This document shows, piece after piece, positions 8,581-15,364 of a DNA stretch of 64,000 nt (positions are counted from its first letter, which is position 1; each line of letters starts with the position of its first letter). The stretch comes from JADLCX01 sp964630785 (lineage in GTDB: Bacteria > Planctomycetota > Phycisphaerae > Phycisphaerales > UBA1924), in contig CAZVZG010000009.1 of the NCBI GenBank assembly GCA_964630785.1, positions 62,001 to 126,000 on the forward strand. Direction: 5' to 3'. Under the pieces are notes generated by a model. That model was given only the letters and a program-made list of their open reading frames with translations, searched no databases and was not told the DNA's origin. The position numbers and the translations under genes are program-made.

Positions 8581-9390
8581 TTAGATTCCCAAGCCTGCGA
8601 AGCTGCCTTCGTCGTACACGCGCTCGACATACGCCGCGACTGGGCGCTTCACGATCGCGTGCGACCCCGTGTCCTCCTGGTCGGCGTACCGCACCCACAA
8701 GTACTCCCACCCCTTCTTGGCGATGCCGCTGATGTCCCCGACCGAGATGCCGCTCGCGTTCGGGCTGGCCGCGAACCGGAAGGTGATCTCCCAGTCGTCG
8801 TCGGGATCGGTGCCGCGCCGTGCGCCCGATGCGCCGAGGAACAGGACCTCGCCCGCCTGGAACCCCTTGAACGCGCCGGAGTTCACCTTGCCGGTGAGCG
8901 AGAAGAGCGTGCCCTTGTACGAGGGCGTCACCTGGTCGTTGGTGAAGTAGTGCGTTTCGGAGAACTGGAACACCGGGACGGTGATGTCCACGCCCTCGAC
9001 GCCGTCGGCGGTGACGCCGATCGCGCCGCCGAAGTCGGGTGGCGACGAGCCCGAGGGCGCGTGCGAGGAGACGGTCTCCTTGCTCTGGGTGATGTGCTGC
9101 GTGCCGCCGCCGGTGTCGAAGGAGAAGATGCTCTCGCCGGGCTCGGGGAGCGAGCCGCCCTGGGCCTTCCCGTACCGGACCACGGCCTCCCACAGCTCAT
9201 CGCCGACGGGCTCGACGGAGGTGGATTGCCGGGGCTGGCCGTCATAGGTCGCGGGGCTGGTGGTCTCGGCGGCGTTGCGGGCCGCGAGGTCGTCGTTGGT
9301 CCCGCGCACGGTGTAGACCAGTTCCGCCGAGGGGTTGTCGCCCTTGGTGGACTTGCGGCTCTCGAACTTCTCCGTCACCGTGATCGGCAC
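8581..9390 (-). CDS. Phage tail-associated protein, unrecognised
   Basis: This 269-aa protein follows the tape-measure gene by 12 nt. It is beta-rich, with many Gly, Ser and Asp residues and motifs such as 'FSETHYFTNDQVTPSYKG'. No enzymatic motif, signal peptide or membrane helix is visible. Position immediately after the tape measure is where distal tail proteins lie in siphoviruses, so a tail-tip role is likely. The name of the family is not known to me. Confidence 0.6.
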   Translation of the reverse strand: MPITVTEKFESRKSTKGDNPSAELVYTVRGTNDDLAARNAAETTSPATYDGQPRQSTSVEPVGDELWEAVVRYGKAQGGSLPEPGESIFSFDTGGGTQHITQSKETVSSHAPSGSSPPDFGGAIGVTADGVEGVDITVPVFQFSETHYFTNDQVTPSYKGTLFSLTGKVNSGAFKGFQAGEVLFLGASGARRGTDPDDDWEITFRFAASPNASGISVGDISGIAKKGWEYLWVRYADQEDTGSHAIVKRPVAAYVERVYDEGSFAGLGI

Positions 9391-9402
9391 GAACGACTCT
9401 CC

Positions 9403-11397
9403 TTATGCGAATGTCAGCCCGCCGCTCTGCGCGGCGTCGGCCAGACGCTTGGTGTGCTTGGCGGTCTGCTCGGTGGCCCGGGCGGTGCGTTCCGCAGCCC
9501 CACCATCGGACTCCAGCCCCTGCGCTGCGCGAGCGTTGAAGGTGCCGCGCACGCTGATCCCCTTGCCGATGACCTCTCCGAGCCCCGCGAGCCGGTCCTC
9601 GAACTCGGCCATGAGGTCGCGCGGCGTGCGGCCCGGGCCGCGTTCGGCATCTGCTGCCTCCCGTTTCTGGCGGGCCTGCTCGATGGCATCGGCGAGCTTC
9701 TGCTTCGCGGCATCGAGCGCCGCTTGCGACTCCGCGAGCCCCGCCTCCGTGTTCGTCTTGAGCGCGGCCTGGGCCTCCTCAAAGTCACGACCGATCCCGG
9801 CGAGAGTTGCTTCGTGCAGGGCGGCGGCTTGCTCACGCTCGGCGGCACGCTGTCCCTCGCGCTCGGCCACCTGCCGCTGGGCCGCGCTCTCCAGTTCAGC
9901 CAGACGCGATTCGAGTTGATCATCGACGGCCCTCTTCGCGGCGTCCACGTCGAGCCCGGAGTCGAAGAGCCCCTGGATCTCCAGCATGCGCTTGGCGACC
10001 CAGGACGAGGCCGACTCCCACACCAGCTGGAAGCCGGTGGTGAAGTTGGTCCAGGTCTTCGAGAGGAACGACGTGGTCTCGATCCACGCGATCTCGAGGG
10101 CGTGGAAGACGATCTCCGCGGCGGCCAGCGCCCCGTACCACATGCCGTAGGCGGTGGAAACGAAGAACTCCTTGGCCTCAAGCCAGACCTTGTTGAGCGC
10201 GGCGACGCCCTGCTGCCAGACGACTTTCAGGGAGAGCCACAGGATCTCGGCGGCTAGCGCGATGTCGCCCGCCGCGAGGGCGTCGGAGATGCCGCCCACG
10301 ACCTTGGTCACCCAGTCACGCAGCCGGCTGAACTGCTCGCCGAGCCAGGCGAGGGCCTCGCCGCCGACCCCGGTGGTGACGATGAGCACGCCGCCGAGCG
10401 CCACGATCGCGGCGATCGCCAGCCCGACCGGTGACAGGATCGCCGCGATGGCGGCCCCGATCAGGCTGAATGCTGTTCCGATGCCGCCGATCACACTCGC
10501 AACGATGCCGAGGGTCGCGCCAATGCCTGAGACGATGTATCCCAAGGCGATGATGGCGACCCCCGCGACGGTGACGGCGGCGGCGATCTTGAGCGCCCAC
10601 ACGACCGTCTCTCGGTTCGCCTTGATCCAGGTGGTGACGCTCACGACGATTCGCGTGATCCGCTCGGCGATGTCCTTGAGCGTCGGCGCGAGCGCCCCGC
10701 CGATCGTGAACACGCCCTGCTTGAGCACCTTCCAGAGGGTGCCGAGGGCATCGTTGAGCTGCGCGGCATCGCGGGCGGTCTCGGTGCTGACGGTCAGGCC
10801 GAGGCGCCGAGCCTCCTCCTGCATCGCCTCGATCCCCGCCGCGCCGTCGGCCATGAGCGGCAGGAGCTTGGTCCCGGCCTTGCCAAAGACCTCCATCGCG
10901 ATGGCGGCCCGCAGCGTGGGGTCCGACACCTTGGAGATGCGATCGGCCAGAACCTTAAACTGCTGCTCAGGTGAGAGCCCGGCCAGTTGCGCTGCGCTGA
11001 GGCCGAGTCGATCGAGGGCCTCGACCGCGGTACCCGTTCCCTGCGCCGCTTCTCCCAGGGTGCGCTGCATGATCCGCACACCCGACTCGAGCGTTTCCAG
11101 ATCAGCGCCTGAGAGTTCGGCCGCGTAGCCGAGCTCTGACAGCGCCTCGACGCTGACGCCGGTGCGGATGCTCATCTTGTCGAGCACATCCCCCATGTCG
11201 GAGAAGACCTTGGCGGTGCCGAGGAGACCGGTGACCGCGGCGGCTCCGATCCCGGCCAATCGCGTGCCGATCGAACGCAGCCCTGCGCCGAAGGCTTCGA
11301 GCTGCTTCTGGGCGCGGCGAAGCCCGGCCGTGAGCTTGTCGCTCACGCCGAGTTCGACGAACGCCCGTCCAGCCCGGATGCCCCGCGTGTCGGCCAC
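9403..11397 (-). CDS. Phage tail tape measure protein
   Basis: The protein has 664 aa. An N-terminal alpha-helical part ('LRRAQKQLEAFGAGLRSIG', with TMP-family repeats of 'GAAAVTG' type) is followed by a long hydrophobic stretch at about residues 265-350, typical of tape-measure proteins. The C-terminal half is coiled-coil, rich in Ala, Glu, Gln and Lys (about 490-600, with 'QRQVAEREGQRAAEREQA'). Tape measures set tail length at roughly 0.15 nm per residue, which would predict a tail near 100 nm. It is the longest gene of the tail module and follows the chaperone, lipoprotein and gp10-like genes. Confidence 0.88.
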   Translation of the reverse strand: MADTRGIRAGRAFVELGVSDKLTAGLRRAQKQLEAFGAGLRSIGTRLAGIGAAAVTGLLGTAKVFSDMGDVLDKMSIRTGVSVEALSELGYAAELSGADLETLESGVRIMQRTLGEAAQGTGTAVEALDRLGLSAAQLAGLSPEQQFKVLADRISKVSDPTLRAAIAMEVFGKAGTKLLPLMADGAAGIEAMQEEARRLGLTVSTETARDAAQLNDALGTLWKVLKQGVFTIGGALAPTLKDIAERITRIVVSVTTWIKANRETVVWALKIAAAVTVAGVAIIALGYIVSGIGATLGIVASVIGGIGTAFSLIGAAIAAILSPVGLAIAAIVALGGVLIVTTGVGGEALAWLGEQFSRLRDWVTKVVGGISDALAAGDIALAAEILWLSLKVVWQQGVAALNKVWLEAKEFFVSTAYGMWYGALAAAEIVFHALEIAWIETTSFLSKTWTNFTTGFQLVWESASSWVAKRMLEIQGLFDSGLDVDAAKRAVDDQLESRLAELESAAQRQVAEREGQRAAEREQAAALHEATLAGIGRDFEEAQAALKTNTEAGLAESQAALDAAKQKLADAIEQARQKREAADAERGPGRTPRDLMAEFEDRLAGLGEVIGKGISVRGTFNARAAQGLESDGGAAERTARATEQTAKHTKRLADAAQSGGLTFA

Positions 11398-11400
11398 CGA

Positions 11401-11832
11401 TCAGGCTCCCTTCCGAATGGAGTTCCGCCACAGCAGCGGCAGCTTCGGCCGCTCCTTGTCCAACGCCGGGGCCATGTACGGCCGCGCGGCGATCTTGACC
11501 TTCTGCGATGTGAGCCGTCCGCCCTTGCGCCGGTAGACGACCGTGTCCCCGCCGTACTCCAGCACGTTGGGCGCGACGCTTTTCTTGAATCCCACCGGTC
11601 CGACGACCACTGAGTCTGCCGCCTTGTCGTACCCGAAGAGGATCAGGCGGCGAAGGCTTCCCTCGTGCGAGTGGGGTGGCTTGCCCGCCGGCGCGGAACC
11701 CTTGCGCTTGCGGATGCTGGTGCGGGCTGCCGTGCGGATGAACGCGCCGGCCTTGCTGAGCACCTTGCGCTTGGCCCCATCGACCGCGCGGACCACCGCC
11801 GCGCGATCGAAGAACATGTCCTTGATCCGCAT
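11401..11832 (-). CDS. HK97 gp10-like head-tail/tail completion protein
   Basis: This is a 143-aa basic protein matching the HK97 gp10 family: an N-terminal helix 'KVLSKAGAFIRTAARTSIRK', a central 'GKPPHSHEGSLRRLILFGYD', and a C-terminal 'ARPYMAPALDKERPKLP'. These proteins act in tail completion. Two starts are possible: ATG at 11832 (chosen) and GTG at 11841, which would overlap the upstream stop as GTGA like other genes of this operon. Placement just before the tape measure, after the tail chaperone, is unusual, since gp10-like genes normally lie before the tail tube. Confidence 0.75.
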   Translation of the reverse strand: MRIKDMFFDRAAVVRAVDGAKRKVLSKAGAFIRTAARTSIRKRKGSAPAGKPPHSHEGSLRRLILFGYDKAADSVVVGPVGFKKSVAPNVLEYGGDTVVYRRKGGRLTSQKVKIAARPYMAPALDKERPKLPLLWRNSIRKGA

Positions 11833-11837
11833 GGTGA

Positions 11838-12326
11838 TCACACGCCGCTCCCGCCCGCGGGCGCGCCTCCAGCGAGGCCGCTGCCCTTCTCCAGGCCCTT
11901 GTTGAACGACGCCTCCTTCTCCTTGCGGAGCCGGCCCGAGCCGATGAACAAGCCGACGATGCCCGTGAGCGCCGGCAGCGCGGGGCCGAGCACGGGGAGC
12001 CCCGCGACGGTCGGCCCAAAGGTGTCCAGCGCCGAAAGCGTGAGCTGGCTGAACAGGCCGCGGAGTTCGCCGGCCTTCTCGATGTTGTTCTTCCACTGCG
12101 CGCCGGTGGTCTGCGTCTGGTTGAACCAGTTCTGGTACTCGACCTCGGCTTCGTTCAGGCTGAGCGTCGATGGCAGGCCCGTCGTCTGCTGGATGGTGTT
12201 GGGCGTCTTGACCTTCACCAGGTCGCCGAGGTCGAAGCCGGCGCAGGACGCCAACACGAGCGCCATGAGCATCAGGCCGACGATGTAGACGTAGTGGCGA
12301 GTGGAGAGCGAGCTGAAGAACTTCAT
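11838..12326 (-). CDS. Phage-encoded lipoprotein, unrecognised
   Basis: This 162-aa protein begins with a lipoprotein signal: a basic start, a hydrophobic helix 'YVYIVGLMLMALVLASCAG' and a lipobox 'LASC' with Cys at about residue 28. A second hydrophobic segment ('ALPALTGIVGLFIGSG') lies near residue 125. The ATG is preceded by a strong 'AAGGAGG' site and overlaps the stop of the upstream small gene as ATGA. A lipoprotein inside a tail-assembly operon is odd. It may block superinfection or act in lysis (spanin-like); both are inference. No homologous family was recognised. Confidence 0.65.
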   Translation of the reverse strand: MKFFSSLSTRHYVYIVGLMLMALVLASCAGFDLGDLVKVKTPNTIQQTTGLPSTLSLNEAEVEYQNWFNQTQTTGAQWKNNIEKAGELRGLFSQLTLSALDTFGPTVAGLPVLGPALPALTGIVGLFIGSGRLRKEKEASFNKGLEKGSGLAGGAPAGGSGV

Positions 12327-12550
12327 CCGTGAGCCTCCTTGGTGATGGCGGGCATCTTGCCGTCGATGAACACGTCCTTGAGAACCGACACGCCGACCGG
12401 GATCGGCCGCTGGCGTTTGGCGAAGGGGTCGAAGTCGCTGGGGTTGAGTCGGCGGGATCGTTTGGGATCGCGGTGGATGTTGGCGACGAGCGCCATGACC
12501 GCAGAGGCGATCGACCAGTCGTGGCGCTGCCTGCCGTCGAGCATCGCCAC
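12323..12550 (-). CDS. Tail assembly chaperone, second part (probable -1 frameshift product)
   Basis: As a free-standing gene this would be 75 aa starting at GTG 12550, but the same frame stays open upstream and reads 'GSDCWKLVHQCAGVLGIDP' and then 'GPLTLRELVAMLDGRQRH' across the end of the preceding gene. The rest, 'DWSIASAVMALVANIHRD' and 'RLNPSDFDPF', matches phage tail-chaperone C-terminal parts. The frame lies one base upstream of that of the gene at 12565-13068, so a -1 ribosomal frameshift would fuse the two, as in G/GT proteins of tailed phages. I could not pick out a canonical slippery heptamer. Confidence 0.7.
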   Translation of the reverse strand: MAMLDGRQRHDWSIASAVMALVANIHRDPKRSRRLNPSDFDPFAKRQRPIPVGVSVLKDVFIDGKMPAITKEAHG

Positions 12551-12564
12551 CAGCTCGCGGAGCG

Positions 12565-13068
12565 TCAGGGGGCCGGGGTCGATGCCGAGGACTCCTGCGC
12601 ACTGGTGGACGAGCTTCCAGCAGTCGCTTCCGGTGAGGCTTCGGCCAGTAGCCGATCCGCCAGCCGATCCATCTCGCCGCTCTCCAGCTTCTTCTCGACT
12701 AGGTCTCGGGCCCGGTCCATCACCTTCCTGGTGGCCTGGAGCACCCGCCCGAGGTTGGCCCGGTCCCTCGGGCTCGGGCAGAAACCCACGAGCTCCTCCA
12801 GCACCGCCGTCGTCGCGGCTTCGATCGCGTCGCCCGCCATCGACTTGCCGAACTCCTCGTCGGAGATGCTGCGGCAGTCGGCCTCAGGCTTGCAGATCGC
12901 GTAGACCACATCGCAAAGCAAGACGGGGTCGCGGATCAGCTTCTCGATCAGCGTCCCCTCGATGACCTGCATGAGGTCCTCGCCGGTGAGCCCGCGCACA
13001 CGCTTGATGGCGGTGACGTTGATCTCCACCGACCACTGCCGCCCCTGGTTGTCCTTGAACGATCGCAT
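12565..13068 (-). CDS. Tail assembly chaperone, first part (G-like)
   Basis: The 167-aa protein starts 'MRSFKDNQGRQWSVEINV' and is alpha-helical. It ends in a low-complexity Ser/Thr/Ala tail ('SSSTSAQESSASTPAP'), which overlaps the N-terminal part of the downstream chaperone frame by roughly 100 nt. The position after the tail tube and before the tape measure is that of gpG-type chaperones, which coat the tape measure during tail assembly. The Ser-rich tail may be a flexible region through which ribosomes shift frame. Confidence 0.7.
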   Translation of the reverse strand: MRSFKDNQGRQWSVEINVTAIKRVRGLTGEDLMQVIEGTLIEKLIRDPVLLCDVVYAICKPEADCRSISDEEFGKSMAGDAIEAATTAVLEELVGFCPSPRDRANLGRVLQATRKVMDRARDLVEKKLESGEMDRLADRLLAEASPEATAGSSSTSAQESSASTPAP

Positions 13069-13132
13069 CCGTGCCTCCGTGACCCAGAACCCGACAGGAA
13101 ACCGACGCCAATCCGACAGCCATCCGACGGGC

Positions 13133-13561
13133 TCAGCCGCCGATCCATGAGGGCGCCGTCGCCGAGTACGTCACCTTCGCCGTGACGGACACCGTGATCG
13201 CCTCTTCCAGCGCCTCGTTCCGCGAGAAGTTCGTGATGGAGAAGTCCGCCTGCAGGCCCTGGCCGCTCGTCTCATCGAGGATCTGGAAGCCGATCGGGTC
13301 GTTGCCGAAGAACGCGTTCTTGATGGCGGTGAACCCGGCGTCCGCTGTGTCCCAGACCATCTCGAACTCGACGCTCGCCTCCTTGAGCGTGGCGACCGTC
13401 GCCCGCCAGCCGCTGTTGGCGCGGGTGGTCACGTCCGCTTCCCCCGCCTCGAGGCTGAGGGTCACGTCGCGCGTGTTGCCGAGAACCGTCCACGCTCCGC
13501 CGCCGGCCTGCCCGCCGACCTTGAAGAGCAGCTTCGCTTCCATGCCGAGTTTGATCGCCAT
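13133..13561 (-). CDS. Major tail tube protein
   Basis: This 142-aa protein reads 'MAIKLGMEAKLLFKVGG' and then the beta-strand pattern 'NTRDVTLSLEAGEADVTTR', 'SVEFEMVWDT' and 'ALEEAITVSVTAKVTY'. This matches TP901-1-type major tail (tube) proteins, which polymerise into the tail shaft. It precedes the chaperone pair and the tape measure, which is the standard siphovirus order. A 64-nt gap separates it from the chaperone gene. Confidence 0.8.
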   Translation of the reverse strand: MAIKLGMEAKLLFKVGGQAGGGAWTVLGNTRDVTLSLEAGEADVTTRANSGWRATVATLKEASVEFEMVWDTADAGFTAIKNAFFGNDPIGFQILDETSGQGLQADFSITNFSRNEALEEAITVSVTAKVTYSATAPSWIGG

Positions 13562-13576
13562 TGTCGTTCTCCTGCT

Positions 13577-13834
13577 CTATCCGGCCGTGTGGCCAACCAC
13601 GAACGCCACTTCACCCGACTTGCTCCGCACGAAGATGTCAGCCAGGTTGACTTGCTCGAACGGCAGTTGCGTACCCGCGGGAACTGGTATCTCGACGCCC
13701 TTGCCGTCAGAGAGCGACATGGCCTGCGTGTTCGTGTGCGCTGCCATCAGCGTGAACGTCGCTACGAGCCGTGTGTTTGAGAGCGGCTTCTCGCCCTCCT
13801 CAAGATCCACCTTGATGAACACAATGTTCCGCAC
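13577..13834 (-). CDS. Small phage protein between neck and tail-tube genes, unrecognised
   Basis: This is an 85-aa protein starting at GTG 13834; the 'GGAGG' ribosome site lies in the last codons of the preceding gene, whose stop is only 2 nt upstream. The sequence starts 'VRNIVFIKVDLEEGEKPL' and has Asp/Glu-rich beta-type sequence. No domain was recognised. The position suggests a minor tail or neck component. Confidence 0.6.
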   Translation of the reverse strand: MRNIVFIKVDLEEGEKPLSNTRLVATFTLMAAHTNTQAMSLSDGKGVEIPVPAGTQLPFEQVNLADIFVRSKSGEVAFVVGHTAG

Positions 13835-13836
13835 GG

Positions 13837-14268
13837 CTACCTCCGGACCCGGTACGTGACGCTCAGGACGCTCGTGAACACGCGGTGTTGCTCCAGCGAC
13901 TCGCTTGACACCACCGGCTCGTTGGCGATTCCGGCCCACGCCGCCTCCGGCGCATCGGGCAGCCGGCCGAGCCGCAGGTGATCGGTGATCTCCTCGACGA
14001 GATCGAGCAGGGCATCGATCTCGGCGTCGGCCCCTTCTGCTGGGAGCTTCTTCTGGACACCCACATCCACGACGCACTCGAAGACGCTGCTGTCGCGGGT
14101 GGCGGCCGCGATGCCGACCGTGCGAGGCACGACCGACACGCGCAGGTCGGCCAGGTCTTCCAGCGTGAACGCGGGCTGGTACATCCTCTCTGCGCTCACC
14201 GGCTGAGAGAAGGTCCCGGCGTTGATGTGCGCGGCGACGGCGTCGGCGATGGCGGCGATGGTGCTCAT
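13837..14268 (-). CDS. Tail terminator/minor tail-like protein
   Basis: The 143-aa protein starts 'MSTIAAIADAVAAHINAG' and has the layout of phage neck or tail-terminator proteins: an N-terminal helix, beta-strands in 'LADLRVSVVPRTVG' and 'FECVVDVGVQ', a helix 'IDALLDLVEEITDHLRLG', and a final strand 'FTSVLSVTYRVRR'. Such proteins cap the tail tube for head joining. Assignment is by pattern and position; its start overlaps the upstream gene by 4 nt. Confidence 0.6.
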   Translation of the reverse strand: MSTIAAIADAVAAHINAGTFSQPVSAERMYQPAFTLEDLADLRVSVVPRTVGIAAATRDSSVFECVVDVGVQKKLPAEGADAEIDALLDLVEEITDHLRLGRLPDAPEAAWAGIANEPVVSSESLEQHRVFTSVLSVTYRVRR

Positions 14269-14543
14269 GGGCGGCCCACCTTCCCTGCCTCCGCCACGGC
14301 GCTCAGCCCCGCCACCTTGCCTTCGAGGTAAGACACGCGGCGTTCCATCGCCTGGTAATCGGCCCGGATGGAGCGGGCCTCGCCGATGAACTCATCGAGG
14401 CGTTTCTCGACCTGCTGGAGCTTGGTGGTGACCACGCCCCACTGCACCGTCATCGCGCCGGCGGCGAGGATGACGGTGATGAGCACACCAGCCCACCGGG
14501 CCCGTGTTCCATTGCTCCCGTTCTGTCCGTTCCCGTCGCTCAT
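14265..14543 (-). CDS. Small membrane protein with a coiled coil
   Basis: The protein has 92 aa. A charged N-terminus is followed by one membrane helix ('WAGVLITVILAAGAMTVQ', about residues 17-36) and then a coiled coil ('LQQVEKRLDEFIGEARSI') to the C-terminus. The ATG shares its A with the upstream stop (TGATG). In tailed phages such small N-in proteins can be holins or spanin-like factors, but here it lies among neck genes, so the role is uncertain. Confidence 0.6.
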   Translation of the reverse strand: MSDGNGQNGSNGTRARWAGVLITVILAAGAMTVQWGVVTTKLQQVEKRLDEFIGEARSIRADYQAMERRVSYLEGKVAGLSAVAEAGKVGRP

Positions 14544-14923
14544 CACGTCTCCGTAGCGATGTGCTTGCTGTGAATCCGAAGAACCCTGCGATACGGGTCG
14601 CTGTACCGGAACGGCGGTTGTCCGCCCGGCGCGTTGACCTCGTACACGAACACGCTCGTCCCGACCGTCTCACGCACCTGATCACCGGCTCGCGGGAGCA
14701 CCGGGCCAGCACCGAGGTCCAGGTCCGCCGCCCGGATCAGGAAGTCCCGCGACTCCGTTCGATGAATCAGGCCCGCTTCGTCGGCCTGCTCGAACTCGGT
14801 CCGCCCGGACGTGGCCTGGACTTCCTTCTCATCCGCGCCTCGCCGGTAGAGCACGGTTCGGCTCAGGTGCCGGTGTCGCTGGTCGTCGAGGAACGCGGAT
14901 CCACGGTCGAGCAGATCGCCCAC
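14543..14923 (-). CDS. Head-tail joining/head completion-like protein
   Basis: This 126-aa protein starts at GTG 14923 with 'GGAGG' 5-10 nt upstream. The sequence 'VGDLLDRGSAFLDDQRHR' and 'RTVLYRRGADEKEVQA' is followed by 'GQPPFRYSDPYRRVLRIHSK' at the end, a pattern common to small phage head-tail joining proteins. It sits between the decoration protein and the tail terminator, which supports a neck role. The longer upstream frame is not supported because the GTG has the better ribosome site. Confidence 0.55.
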   Translation of the reverse strand: MGDLLDRGSAFLDDQRHRHLSRTVLYRRGADEKEVQATSGRTEFEQADEAGLIHRTESRDFLIRAADLDLGAGPVLPRAGDQVRETVGTSVFVYEVNAPGGQPPFRYSDPYRRVLRIHSKHIATET

Positions 14924-14933
14924 GGCTGCCTCC

Positions 14934-15281
14934 TCACTGCAGGAGGCGGATGCGCACGACGGTGTCGGCATCCACGGTGGTCTTCACCGTCTTGCCGATG
15001 AGCTTGTTGGCACCGGACGCGGCGTTCTTGGTGGCGTTCTGCGCGGCGGCATCCCAGTAGGCGTTGCTGCCTGCGGGCATGCCGCTTGAAGCGCCCAGCG
15101 CCTTGGGGAAGTCGAACACGCCCGCCACCGCCAGCGAGCCGAGCTGGCCCGCTTTGATGGGGCCCTGCGCGATGCCGACGAGTTCCGCCTGGACAACCAC
15201 AGCGCCGGTGAGCACGTCCGCGCCCGGGGTGTAGTCGATCGATGCACCTTCGTGCACAAACTTGGCCGGTCCCGATGCCAT
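14934..15281 (-). CDS. DUF2190-family capsid-associated protein
   Basis: The chosen ATG at 15281 gives 115 aa and is preceded by 'AAGGAGAAGG'; an upstream ATG at 15359 would add a Glu/Gly-rich leader without a family match. The protein reads 'FVHEGASIDYTPGADV', then 'GAVVVQAELVGIAQGPI' and ends 'KTTVDADTVVRIRLLQ', which is the DUF2190 pattern. These proteins are thought to decorate or stabilise capsids. Its position immediately after the capsid gene agrees. Confidence 0.75.
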   Translation of the reverse strand: MASGPAKFVHEGASIDYTPGADVLTGAVVVQAELVGIAQGPIKAGQLGSLAVAGVFDFPKALGASSGMPAGSNAYWDAAAQNATKNAASGANKLIGKTVKTTVDADTVVRIRLLQ

Positions 15282-15364
15282 GCTGCCTTCTCCTTCGCCG
15301 GGTGTGACCCCGGACTGTTCTTCTTCGATCCCACTGCCGATCTCGCCTACTTCGCCCATGTGGC

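Noticed and set aside
7822..10257. 811-aa open frame on the plus strand
   Set aside because: It is His/Arg/Asp/Gly-rich antisense frame lying over three phage tail genes that have good ribosome sites and overlaps.
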